Below, one piece after another: positions 43,591 through 50,982 of a stretch of DNA of 64,000 bases (within the stretch, counting starts at the first letter, position 1; each line of letters opens with the position of its first letter). The notes beneath the pieces were generated by a model. It was not told the DNA's origin and did no database searches. It saw only the letters and a list, made by a program, of their open reading frames with translations. Both the position numbers and the translations under genes were made by a program. This stretch comes from Citrobacter sp. Marseille-Q6884. Lineage in GTDB: Bacteria > Pseudomonadota > Gammaproteobacteria > Enterobacterales > Enterobacteriaceae. The stretch is from NCBI RefSeq assembly GCF_945906775.1, contig NZ_CAMDRE010000002.1, positions 1,674,001 to 1,738,000 of the forward strand, written 5' to 3'.

Positions 43591-43665
43591 ATGAAAAAAA
43601 CAACGCTCATTATGATTGGCGTCGCCATTATTGTGGTGTTAGGTACGGAACTGGGTTGGTGGTAA
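43591..43665 (+). CDS. yoaJ: Small membrane protein YoaJ (24 aa)
   Basis: Reads MKKTTLIMIGVAIIVVLGTE then LGWW, 24 residues with a single membrane helix, nearly identical to recalled E. coli YoaJ. It starts 2 bp after the yoaK stop and ends just before a terminator. Function unknown. Confidence 0.88.
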   Translation: MKKTTLIMIGVAIIVVLGTELGWW

Positions 43666-43674
43666 TAAAAGGAT

Positions 43675-43703
43675 AAAGGCCACTGAGAGTGGCCTTTATT
43701 TTC
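43675..43703 (+). terminator. Terminator after yoaJ
   Basis: AAAGGCCACT-GAG-AGTGGCCTTT followed by ATTTTC. The A-run on the other side lets it serve convergent yeaQ as well. Confidence 0.85.
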
Positions 43704-43715
43704 TGGCTGTTTTAT

Positions 43716-43964
43716 CTAGCTTTTGATTTTTCTGTAGATAAACAACACCACGATCGCACCGATAATGGCGACGACAAAGCTGCCAAAGTTGAAACCGTCA
43801 ACTTTACCAAAGCCGAAGAATGTACTGATCCACCCACCAACGACAGCACCGATAACCCCTAAGATAATGGTCATAAAAAAGCCGCCGCCATCTTTACCCG
43901 GCATAATCCATTTTGCCAAAATCCCAGCGATAAGACCGAAAATAATCCATGAAATAATGCCCAT
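43716..43964 (-). CDS. yeaQ: Transglycosylase-associated (GlsB/YeaQ/YmgE) membrane protein YeaQ
   Basis: 82-residue membrane protein with three hydrophobic, glycine-rich segments: MGIISWIIFGLIAGILAKWI, FFMTIILGVIGAVVGGWIS and SFVVAIIGAIVVLFIY, ending RKIKS. It starts at MGIISW with GAGGAA upstream; a longer frame is rejected. The family is stress-linked in E. coli (RpoS regulon), function unknown. Confidence 0.93.
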   Translation of the reverse strand: MGIISWIIFGLIAGILAKWIMPGKDGGGFFMTIILGVIGAVVGGWISTFFGFGKVDGFNFGSFVVAIIGAIVVLFIYRKIKS

Positions 43965-44042
43965 TTTTTCCTCACTTATGTTTTTACATGAACGATTTAC
44001 TCGTTGCTTAAAAGCATAGCATAGACCTGAAAAATTAAAATT

Positions 44043-44058
44043 TGTGATCTGCATCACG
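44043..44058. promoter_or_regulatory. CRP-like site between yeaQ and the fdhF homologue
   Basis: TGTGATCTGCATCACG fits TGTGA-N6-TCACA at 9 of 10 positions. It could serve yeaQ (79 bp away) or the sigma54-controlled gene 280 bp downstream. Confidence 0.5.
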
Positions 44059-44121
44059 AGTGATTTTCATCTTTTTCTTAAGTATCACCGGGTTAACGCA
44101 TCAAAACGGATGACTTTTCGC

Positions 44122-44153
44122 TGACGTTAATCGTCATTAATGTCGAATCGACA
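44122..44153 (+). promoter_or_regulatory. Two adjacent palindromes, candidate activator sites (FhlA-like UAS)
   Basis: TGACGTTAATCGTCA (44122-44136) and TGTCGAATCGACA (44141-44153) lie side by side 56-87 bp upstream of a sigma54 promoter. That is the place and form of an enhancer-binding-protein site. The TGTCG...CGACA pattern resembles what is recalled of FhlA sites in the formate regulon, but the match is from memory. Confidence 0.55.
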
Positions 44154-44208
44154 GTCATTTTGTTCACATCTCTGAAGCCAGTCCCTGATATTGCAGCATT
44201 TTCGTTTT

Positions 44209-44223
44209 TGGCACACTTTATGC
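44209..44223 (+). promoter_or_regulatory. sigma54 (RpoN) promoter of the fdhF homologue
   Basis: TGGCACACTTTATGC: the TGGCAC and TGC blocks are correctly spaced; only the first T of TTGC is changed. It lies 100 bp before the chosen ATG at 44323. Formate dehydrogenase H of E. coli is likewise sigma54- and FhlA-dependent. Confidence 0.75.
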
Positions 44224-44322
44224 TTATACAGCCCGTCGCTATGACAAATCGTCGCCCGCGAGACTTTCGTGAGGCTACGTCTACAATTCGCGCTATTTCA
44301 GCTTTTAACAGGTCTGTTATTG

Positions 44323-46470
44323 ATGAAAAAAATCACCAGTGTATGCCCATACTGTGGGGCCGGGTGCAAGCTCAAGCTTGTTGTTGAAAATAACAAAATC
44401 ATTCGCGCCGAAGCCGCAGAGGGTGTAACGAACCAAAATCAGTTATGCCTGAAAGGCTATTATGGTTGGGATTTTCTTAACGACACTCGCCTTCTGACGC
44501 CCCGTCTGACTCGCCCGATGATCCGTTATGAAAAAGGTGGAAAATTCACGCCCGTCAGTTGGGATGAAGCCATTCGTTACACCGCAAAACGCTTATCCGA
44601 AATTAAAAACAGCTATGGCCCTCGCGCTATTATGACAACCGGCTCTTCCCGCGGTACAGGGAATGAGACCAACTACGTCATGCAGAAATTCGCACGCGGC
44701 GTCCTCAACACCAATAATGTCGATTGCTGTGCCCGCGTCTGCCACGGCCCTTCTGTCGCCGGTCTGCAGGAAACGCTGGGCAATGGTGCCATGAGCAACT
44801 CAATCAGCGACATTGAAAACTCGAAATGCCTGCTTATCTTTGGGTACAACTGTGCGGACTCACATCCGATCGTTGCCCGCAGGGTGATTAAAGCACGTCA
44901 GAACGGCGCTAAGATCATTGTTTGCGATCCCCGTCGTATTGAAACAGCACGTATCGCAGACCAGCATCTTCAGTTGAACAACGGTTGCAATATGGCGTTG
45001 GTCAACGCCTTTGGTCACGTGCTTATCGAGGAACAACTCTATGACCGTGAGTATGTGCAAAAACATACTGAAGGTCTGGAGGCTTATTGGGAAACCGTTA
45101 AGGATTATGCGCCGGAAGCCGTTGAGCACTTAACCGGTGTTCCTGCACAACAGGTGCGTCAGGCAATGCGCACATTTGCTGCTGCGCCTTCGGCGACGGT
45201 AATGTGGGGGATGGGCGTCACGCAGTTTGGGCAGGCGGTTGATGTCGTACGTGGTCTGTCGAGCCTGGCGTTGCTGACGGGAAACCTGGGACGCCCGAAT
45301 GTCGGAGTCGGTCCGGTACGTGGGCAAAATAACGTGCAGGGTGCGTGCGATATGGGGGTGCTGCCTAACCAGTTCCCGGGATATCAGGACGTAACCGATT
45401 TTACGGTAAGAGAGAAATTTGCTCACGCGTGGGGTATCGACGTTAATCTGATGGATGACAAAGTCGGTACGCGCATCACCGAAGTCCCGCATCTTGCCAT
45501 CGAAGGCAAAATCAAAGCCTACTACATCATGGGGGAAGATCCGCTCCAAACTGAAGCCGATTTGGGCCTGGTCCGCGAAGGTTTCAACGCACTCGATTTT
45601 ATCGTGGTGCAGGATATCTTCATGACCAAAACCGCAGAAATGGCTGACGTGCTCCTGCCAGCCACATCATGGGGTGAACACGGCGGTGTCTTCACCTGCG
45701 CCGACCGCGGATTCCAGCGTTTTGAAAAAGCGATTGAACCCAGTGGCAATGTGAAACGTGACTGGGAAATCATCAGCCTGCTGGCGACCGAAATGGGCTA
45801 TCCGATGCAATATCAGGATAACCAGCAAATCTGGGATGAGATGCGCGAACTTTGCCCATTGTTCTACGGTGTAACCTACGAAAAAATGGGTGATATGGGG
45901 CATGTTCAGTGGCCTTGCCCGGATCTCGATCATCCCGGCACACCGTATCTGTACGAGCACAGCCAGTTTGATACCGCCAGTGGAAAAGGCAAGCTGTTTG
46001 CCGCGCCATGGCGAGCCCCTGCCGAAGTGCCTGATGAAAAGTACCCGATGGTGCTGTGTACCGTGCGCGAAGTTGGGCACTATTCCTGTCGCTCAATGAC
46101 CGGTAACTGCGCAGCACTGCAGGCGCTGGCCGATGAGCCTGGTTATGTCCAGATCAATACCCGTGATGCAGAAAAACTTGGCATTCGTCATCGCGACCTG
46201 GTGTGGGTCAGCTCCCGACGTGGAAAAGTGATCAGCCGGGCGGATGTCTCCGAGCGAATCAATGCGGGAACCGTGTATATGACCTACCAATGGTGGATTG
46301 GCGCGTGTAACGAGTTAACACAGGATAACCTTGATCCGATCTCAAAAACGCCGGAAACCAAGTATTGTGCGGTCAATATTGAGCACATTACCGATCAAGG
46401 TTGGGCAGAGCAGTATGCTGCACAATCGTACAGCGAAATGAAATCACGTTTGTGTGAGGCTATTGCGTAA
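44323..46470 (+). CDS. Formate dehydrogenase H-like molybdopterin oxidoreductase, cysteine (non-selenium) form
   Basis: Molybdenum/bis-MGD formate dehydrogenase of the FdhF family, 715 residues, the FdhF length. A 4Fe-4S cluster is bound by Cys8, Cys11, Cys15 and Cys42 (VCPYCGAGCK and LCLKG). The metal ligand that is selenocysteine 140 in E. coli FdhF is encoded here by TGC, giving ARVCHGPSVAG with the catalytic His next to it. Other blocks: SSRGTGNETNYVMQ, GPVRGQNNVQGACDMG and YQWWIGACNEL. No signal peptide, so it is cytoplasmic. It stands alone without hyc or hydrogenase genes nearby. A sigma54 promoter lies upstream. Its partner (formate hydrogenlyase or a small electron carrier) is not in the window. 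Confidence 0.92.
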   Translation: MKKITSVCPYCGAGCKLKLVVENNKIIRAEAAEGVTNQNQLCLKGYYGWDFLNDTRLLTPRLTRPMIRYEKGGKFTPVSWDEAIRYTAKRLSEIKNSYGPRAIMTTGSSRGTGNETNYVMQKFARGVLNTNNVDCCARVCHGPSVAGLQETLGNGAMSNSISDIENSKCLLIFGYNCADSHPIVARRVIKARQNGAKIIVCDPRRIETARIADQHLQLNNGCNMALVNAFGHVLIEEQLYDREYVQKHTEGLEAYWETVKDYAPEAVEHLTGVPAQQVRQAMRTFAAAPSATVMWGMGVTQFGQAVDVVRGLSSLALLTGNLGRPNVGVGPVRGQNNVQGACDMGVLPNQFPGYQDVTDFTVREKFAHAWGIDVNLMDDKVGTRITEVPHLAIEGKIKAYYIMGEDPLQTEADLGLVREGFNALDFIVVQDIFMTKTAEMADVLLPATSWGEHGGVFTCADRGFQRFEKAIEPSGNVKRDWEIISLLATEMGYPMQYQDNQQIWDEMRELCPLFYGVTYEKMGDMGHVQWPCPDLDHPGTPYLYEHSQFDTASGKGKLFAAPWRAPAEVPDEKYPMVLCTVREVGHYSCRSMTGNCAALQALADEPGYVQINTRDAEKLGIRHRDLVWVSSRRGKVISRADVSERINAGTVYMTYQWWIGACNELTQDNLDPISKTPETKYCAVNIEHITDQGWAEQYAAQSYSEMKSRLCEAIA

Positions 46471-46482
46471 ACAACGGTTTCA

Positions 46483-46517
46483 GCAGCCTGAGTCCTGTTT
46501 TTTTGGGCTCAGGCTGC
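46483..46517. terminator. Hairpin after the fdhF homologue with the T-run in the loop
   Basis: GCAGCCTGAG / CTCAGGCTGC, a perfect 10-bp stem with a 15-bp loop that itself contains TTTTTTT. It lies between convergent genes; no T-run follows the stem on either strand, so it is an atypical terminator. Confidence 0.6.
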
Positions 46518-46525
46518 GTTATCGC

Positions 46526-47170
46526 CTACTCAGCCAGCAGAGGACTGCCGACATGAACATCGGCATAGTCTGCCTGCTTTTCCCGCTTCATAATGCCGAA
46601 GTTAATCAAAAACAGTCCGATCATAAACGGCAGCTCATACAGTTCTTCAATGAGATCGCCGTAATGGGCGTTGTGCAGAAACAGCGGCGACAGAAGACGA
46701 TGGTGTTCCACGGTGTCGGAAATTAAAAAGGTACAGGCCGTCAGCGCCAGCAGCCAAACCGGCAACGGTTCATCGCGCAGACGACGCGCAATTTCCTGAC
46801 GCAGCGGTTTTGAGATCAAAACGGGCAGAATAATCAACGCGATTAATACGACAGAGATGGCCCTGAATAACAGTTTGGGATTCTCAGGGAAGTAGTCCCG
46901 GCCCCAGCTGGTGCTTCTCCCCAGCAGTACCAACCACCACACAGCCGCCCATAGCCAAAACTGTTTCTTACCTTCAGGACGGGATAAGGGATGGATGTAC
47001 CAGAGGGTAAACAGCGCACCGAACAGCAGCCACAGGGCCTGCCCATTTTCAATCCATTCGACGACAACGCCGTTTAACAGTGGGAGGTTCCAGTTTGCGG
47101 TGAACGGGATCGCCACAGCAATCAGTCCTAGCATAAGAGTTGGCAGTGTAAGTCGGGTATCAAATTTCAT
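46526..47170 (-). CDS. Multi-pass inner-membrane protein of unknown function
   Basis: 214 residues with about six hydrophobic segments: LPTLMLGLIAVAIPFTANW, ALWLLFGALFTLWYIHPLS, FWLWAAVWWLVLLG, AISVVLIALIILPVLIS, LPVWLLALTACTFLISD and a final FMIGLFLINFGIM. Conserved-looking polar points between helices are GRSTSWGRDYFPENP and SDTVEHHRLLSP. It ends 56 bp from the stop of the formate dehydrogenase homologue on the other strand. Not recognised; no K-12 counterpart at this place. Confidence 0.75.
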   Translation of the reverse strand: MKFDTRLTLPTLMLGLIAVAIPFTANWNLPLLNGVVVEWIENGQALWLLFGALFTLWYIHPLSRPEGKKQFWLWAAVWWLVLLGRSTSWGRDYFPENPKLLFRAISVVLIALIILPVLISKPLRQEIARRLRDEPLPVWLLALTACTFLISDTVEHHRLLSPLFLHNAHYGDLIEELYELPFMIGLFLINFGIMKREKQADYADVHVGSPLLAE

Positions 47171-47398
47171 AAGCGCGGAGTTCTGTAGTGTATCTGGTGT
47201 GCGATCATAACCCCTGTGAATAGCTCACTATTAACAATGAATGCGATGTTCTTAAGGTTTTCTTAATGTTGCTTCATACCTGACAACGCGGAACTCACGG
47301 TGATGTCACCGATAAAAAAAGCCGCAGTGCGCGGTTAACACGCAATACGGCTGTCAAAATAACGACGCTAAAATCAGCCAATAACAGACTGCATTCGG

Positions 47399-47581
47399 TT
47401 ACCAACCGCAGACATCATGCTCATTTTCGGTGTCGTATGAACGTACGGTGTTCACCAGATCTTTGACAACTTCTGCGGCAACATCGGGAACCAGCAATGC
47501 CATCGGCGTTTCCGTTTCATAATCCACAGAGACACCATTGCTGTTGTTGGTGACCGTGACGGTGTAGGTTGCTTTACCCAT
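47399..47581 (-). CDS. yoaG: YoaG, DUF1869 small protein
   Basis: 60 residues, MGKATYTVTVTNNSNGVSVD onward, almost identical to recalled E. coli YoaG, a small dimeric protein. Second gene of the yeaR-yoaG operon, 3 bp after yeaR, with GGAG 8 bp before the ATG. E. coli yeaR-yoaG is induced by nitrate through NarL and derepressed by nitric oxide through NsrR. Confidence 0.93.
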   Translation of the reverse strand: MGKATYTVTVTNNSNGVSVDYETETPMALLVPDVAAEVVKDLVNTVRSYDTENEHDVCGW

Positions 47582-47584
47582 GAT

Positions 47585-47947
47585 TTACTCCTTCCCGGTA
47601 CGCACGACTTTTCGTTGGTTTGCGCTTTCCATCAGGACTTCGGGTGCAACGAAAAAATCGATATTAAAATAGGTGTCGTCGGTCATCACTTCGATGTTAT
47701 GCCATTTCTCCGGCGGAAAAACGCCAAACTGACCGGCTTCAATAATCATCACCTTTTCTGGCTCCGGGCTGTGTTCATCCGCGTATCCGAGATATTTGAC
47801 CGCCCCCTGCATCACCGAAAGTCGGGGATAGACCCCGGCACGGGTTCCTTTATCAAGGTGGCGTTCGAAAATTCCGGCAGGTGCAGTTTCTTTGTTCCAG
47901 AACGGCGTTGAGCGTGTATGAATGTGATTCTGTGGAATTTGAAGCAT
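47585..47947 (-). CDS. yeaR: YeaR, DUF1971 cupin-like nitrite/NO-responsive protein
   Basis: 120 residues starting MLQIPQNHIHTRSTPFWNKE. A cupin-like core shows IIEAGQFGVFPPEKWHNIEV with the conserved histidine. AAGGGAAG precedes the ATG. First gene of yeaR-yoaG; the homologous operon is linked to nitrosative stress and tellurite resistance in enterobacteria. A likely NsrR site lies about 75-95 bp upstream. Confidence 0.94.
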   Translation of the reverse strand: MLQIPQNHIHTRSTPFWNKETAPAGIFERHLDKGTRAGVYPRLSVMQGAVKYLGYADEHSPEPEKVMIIEAGQFGVFPPEKWHNIEVMTDDTYFNIDFFVAPEVLMESANQRKVVRTGKE

Positions 47948-48018
47948 GTTTCTTCCCTTTTCCAGTCAACAACCAGCGAGCCTTAGTGAATCGCTGCTGT
48001 AAACAGGGTACGCCTCAA

Positions 48019-48041
48019 AATATACATTTAAAATACCATTT
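48019..48041 (-). promoter_or_regulatory. NsrR operator upstream of yeaR
   Basis: AATATACATTT and AAATACCATTT flank a single A, the 11-1-11 inverted repeat of the NsrR site (AAGATGCATTT/AAATGCATCTT). By recalled consensus the halves match 9 and 8 of 11. NsrR control of yeaR-yoaG is known in E. coli. Confidence 0.65.
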
Positions 48042-48095
48042 ATTGGTTATTACTCTGAGCAGTCTTCAACAAAAAAGAAGCGGGAAATACATAAA

Positions 48096-48113
48096 GCCCG
48101 CGTTAAAGCGGGC
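48096..48113 (-). terminator. Terminator after leuE
   Basis: GCCCGC-GTTAAA-GCGGGC stem. On the minus strand it is followed by TTTATGTATTT, 9 bp after the leuE stop. Confidence 0.8.
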
Positions 48114-48121
48114 CAATGGGA

Positions 48122-48760
48122 TTACGACTGAAGCGTCGCCAGGCGAGCGGCAAAACCGACAAAAATTAAACCGATAAGAGAATTGCCCACCTTCGCTAAT
48201 TTTTTCTTCGTGCGAATATACTGCGTGACAAATGCACCGGAGAAAATAAGGAAGCTCAGGTAGAAAAAGCTCACTACCTCAAGCGTCATCGCCAAAATAA
48301 AGAATGACAACCCTGAATGCGGCGCGTTGACGTCAATAAACTGAACGAAAAACGAGACATAAAACAGTATCGCTTTTGGGTTGGTCAGGCTCAGAATTAA
48401 TGCTCGCTTAAAAATCGCACCAAACGGAACCTCTTCCGCCGAGGCCTCACCCGCTTTCGATTTCAATGTTGCATAAAGGATCTTCGCGCCAAGATACAGC
48501 AGATAAAATGCCCCGAGATAACGGACAATATTAAATAAAACGGGTGTTGTTTTGATCAACGCAGCGACACCGGCATACGCCAAAAACATCAACACGGCAT
48601 CACCAATAAACACGCCGCTTGCTGCAAGATAACCGCCCTTCACTCCCCGACCGACGCTGTTCTTCAACACAAATATCGTATTTGGCCCCGGTACCAGCAC
48701 GATAAAAATAGCACCGACCAGATACGTCCAGTAATTCAGAACTCCATACTCTGCAAACAC
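48122..48760 (-). CDS. leuE: Leucine efflux protein LeuE (LysE/RhtB family)
   Basis: Amino-acid exporter of 212 residues, same length as E. coli LeuE, with about six membrane helices. Family block VPGPNTIFVLKNSVGRGVKG near residue 25. The start is a GTG at 48760 with AGAGG 5 bp upstream, giving MFAEYGVLNYWTYLVGAIFI. The gene order next to yeaR is conserved with E. coli, where Lrp activates leuE. Confidence 0.95.
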   Translation of the reverse strand: MFAEYGVLNYWTYLVGAIFIVLVPGPNTIFVLKNSVGRGVKGGYLAASGVFIGDAVLMFLAYAGVAALIKTTPVLFNIVRYLGAFYLLYLGAKILYATLKSKAGEASAEEVPFGAIFKRALILSLTNPKAILFYVSFFVQFIDVNAPHSGLSFFILAMTLEVVSFFYLSFLIFSGAFVTQYIRTKKKLAKVGNSLIGLIFVGFAARLATLQS

Positions 48761-49006
48761 GTTAACCTCTTCCTGAAAAACAGATGCACATACTGCAAGA
48801 CAATATGCTAACGAATGCGTCGTACGATGGAAAGGGATGGATAAGAATAATGTTCTCTCATTTCGTCAGATAGCAGCATTGTTTTTCGTTCCAGATATGC
48901 AACGATGAAACTCATTTTTGCACCTACCCAATCTCCCGCTTAGCCACTACTGTTTATCAATAGTTCACACCCCTGAGGCTCCCTCTCATCACCTGGAGAA
49001 AGAAAA

Positions 49007-49633
49007 ATGACTATCGCTTATAAACGTCTTGATAAAGATCAGGCTGCGGTGCTGCTGGTCGATCACCAAACAGGTTTACTGTCACTGGTTCGTGACATTG
49101 ATCCAGACAAGTTCAAAAACAACGTGCTGGCGTTAGCCGATCTGGCGAAGTACTTCAAGCTGCCGACCGTTCTGACCACCAGCTTCGAAACAGGTCCCAA
49201 CGGCCCGCTGGTGCCTGAACTGAAAGCGCTGTTCCCTGACGCCCCGTATATTGCTCGCCCGGGGCAGATCAACGCCTGGGATAACGAGGATTTTGTTAAT
49301 GCGATTAAAGCCACGGGCAAAAAACAATTGATCATTGCCGGGGTGGTAACGGAAGTCTGCGTCGCCTTCCCTGCACTTTCTGCCATTGAAGCCGGATTTG
49401 ACGTGTTCGTCGTTACCGACGCTTCCGGTACGTTCAATCCGCTGACACGTGACTCCGCCTGGAACCGCATGTCTTCGGCTGGCGTTCAACTCATGACCTG
49501 GTTCGGCCTGGCCTGCGAATTACATCGCGACTGGCGCAATGATATTGAAGGATTGGGGACGTTGTTCTCCAACCATATTCCTGACTATCGCAACCTGATG
49601 ACCAGTTACAGCACCTTGACCTCCGGAAAATAA
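49007..49633 (+). CDS. Isochorismatase-family hydrolase, YcaC-type
   Basis: Cysteine hydrolase of the isochorismatase superfamily, 208 residues, very close to recalled E. coli YcaC. The catalytic set is visible: Asp in VLLVDHQTGLLSLV, Lys in the FKNNVLALADLAKY to FETGPNGPL region, and the nucleophile Cys in GVVTEVCVAFPALSAI. YcaC forms an octameric ring; its substrate is unknown. In K-12 ycaC lies elsewhere, so this is a second copy or a transposed gene. GGAG lies 10 bp before the ATG. Convergent with zinT. Confidence 0.9.
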   Translation: MTIAYKRLDKDQAAVLLVDHQTGLLSLVRDIDPDKFKNNVLALADLAKYFKLPTVLTTSFETGPNGPLVPELKALFPDAPYIARPGQINAWDNEDFVNAIKATGKKQLIIAGVVTEVCVAFPALSAIEAGFDVFVVTDASGTFNPLTRDSAWNRMSSAGVQLMTWFGLACELHRDWRNDIEGLGTLFSNHIPDYRNLMTSYSTLTSGK

Positions 49634-49656
49634 ATGCCCGGATGAGGCGCGTAAAT

Positions 49657-49680
49657 AAACCCGTCGTTATCGACGGGTTT
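49657..49680. terminator. Bidirectional terminator between the YcaC-type gene and zinT
   Basis: AAACCCGTCG-TTAT-CGACGGGTTT: perfect 10-bp stem with an A-run on one side and a T-run on the other. Confidence 0.9.
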
Positions 49681-49690
49681 AACGTCCCCA

Positions 49691-50341
49691 TTAATGATGC
49701 AGCATTTCGTCAACAACCTGCTTTGCGTTTAACTGGTAGGGGTAATAGGTCGGCCAGTTTTCCATTTCCTCCAGCAGTGCAGCCTGAGAAGTATTTCCCA
49801 TAAAGATGTGGAAATGGCTGGATTGACGTGGGGCAATAATATGATCGCTGAACTGAACATACTTCGGCGCTTTGCTATCCGCATCTTTACACTCAAACAG
49901 ATAACGTACACCTTTCTTGCCTGACTGATAGGTCAAAATTTTGTATCCGGCATAGTCATATTTGCACGATGCAACCTGATTACCGGTATGAAACTCCATC
50001 ACACCCTTTTCGATCCCAATCATCTCCACATCGGTCGCATACCCTTTGCGGTAATAGGCTTTAATCTCATCTGTTGTTTTACTTTTGTCCTTCTCCGCTT
50101 TCTTCTTGAATACCGGATCAAGTTCACCGCTGACCAGATAAGGATAGACAGACTGCCACATACCGTCCCAGTCGCTCAGCGCTCTGTCCCGGACATTCTT
50201 ATCCGCGAAAACGCCTTCTGCCGCTTTTTGTTCTGTTTCAGTCAGGGGGGCACCGTGGGAATGGTGCCCGTGAGCAAGCGCCTGACCACTGACGAACAAC
50301 ATTCCCAGAGCAACTACCAGTTGATTAAAACGCATAGCCAA
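49691..50341 (-). CDS. zinT: Periplasmic zinc/metal-binding protein ZinT (YodA)
   Basis: Binds Zn(II) and Cd(II) and delivers zinc to ZnuA. 216 residues, the E. coli length. Signal peptide to ALA, then a histidine-rich N-terminus (HGHHSHG), and the lipocalin-like domain with DHIIAPRQSSHFHIFMG, which holds the metal histidines. The start is a TTG at 50341 with GAGGG 7 bp upstream; an ATG two codons later has poorer spacing, and E. coli zinT also appears to begin MAIR. A near-perfect Zur operator lies upstream. Confidence 0.95.
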   Translation of the reverse strand: MAMRFNQLVVALGMLFVSGQALAHGHHSHGAPLTETEQKAAEGVFADKNVRDRALSDWDGMWQSVYPYLVSGELDPVFKKKAEKDKSKTTDEIKAYYRKGYATDVEMIGIEKGVMEFHTGNQVASCKYDYAGYKILTYQSGKKGVRYLFECKDADSKAPKYVQFSDHIIAPRQSSHFHIFMGNTSQAALLEEMENWPTYYPYQLNAKQVVDEMLHH

Positions 50342-50368
50342 AATTTCACCCTCAAATTGTTTTCGAGT

Positions 50369-50391
50369 GAAATGTTATATTATAACATTAC
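50369..50391 (-). promoter_or_regulatory. Zur operator upstream of zinT
   Basis: GAAATGTTATA and TATAACATTAC form a nearly perfect palindrome around one T, matching the Zur consensus GAAATGTTATANTATAACAT except at one end base. It lies 28 bp before the start codon, so zinT should be repressed when zinc is replete. Confidence 0.88.
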
Positions 50392-50418
50392 GATTTAATC
50401 AATGCAGATGTGAGACAT

Positions 50419-50934
50419 TCATCCAGGCTGGTGAGCGATTTTCCAACGGCTGTCAAAATGAGCCTGATACTGTGCCACCACGGCGGGCTCACCACGGATC
50501 ACCAGAACATTTTCCGAATTCTCAAACTCTGCAGATTTGGCAAAATTGAAAGAGCCGGTTTCCAGCGTATCACCATCAATAATCATGACCTTATCGTGCT
50601 GAATGTGATAATGGCCGTCGAGTTGAACCTCAACGCCATTGGCGCTCGCAAAGGCGATCGCTTTCTGGCTGACCTTACCCTGATTGCGTTTCTTGTCGAT
50701 AACTGCACGGACGACCACGCCTCTTTTTTCTGCCTCCACCAGCGCGTTAACAATATCCGCTGACTGAAATGAATAAGCCATCATGTCGATGGAGTGCTGT
50801 GCGTGATGAATGGAATCCAGAACTAAAGCCCGCGCAGACCCTTCAGGTGAAAACCCGACCTGAATGGACGCATTTGCCATCGGGATAGCGGCCCCGAACA
50901 AAAGAGATGCGGCAATGAGATGTTTTATCAGCAT
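50419..50934 (-). CDS. Exported phospholipase-D-family endonuclease (Nuc-type)
   Basis: 171 residues: signal peptide (MLIKHLIAASLLFGAAIPMA, cleaved near ANA) and a single PLD domain. The HKD motif reads HIQHDKVMIIDGDTLETGSF with the Asn of the GSFNF tail, which is the Nuc/BfiL arrangement where two subunits make one active site. Such proteins from plasmid pKM101 and Salmonella are non-specific periplasmic nucleases. It lies between zinT and the ABC importer on the same strand. No operator was seen for it. Function in the cell is not known. Confidence 0.87.
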   Translation of the reverse strand: MLIKHLIAASLLFGAAIPMANASIQVGFSPEGSARALVLDSIHHAQHSIDMMAYSFQSADIVNALVEAEKRGVVVRAVIDKKRNQGKVSQKAIAFASANGVEVQLDGHYHIQHDKVMIIDGDTLETGSFNFAKSAEFENSENVLVIRGEPAVVAQYQAHFDSRWKIAHQPG

Positions 50935-50982
50935 GTGATTGACTTAATAAAGGTTAACCCCGACACCAAACCGGCAGTTAAC

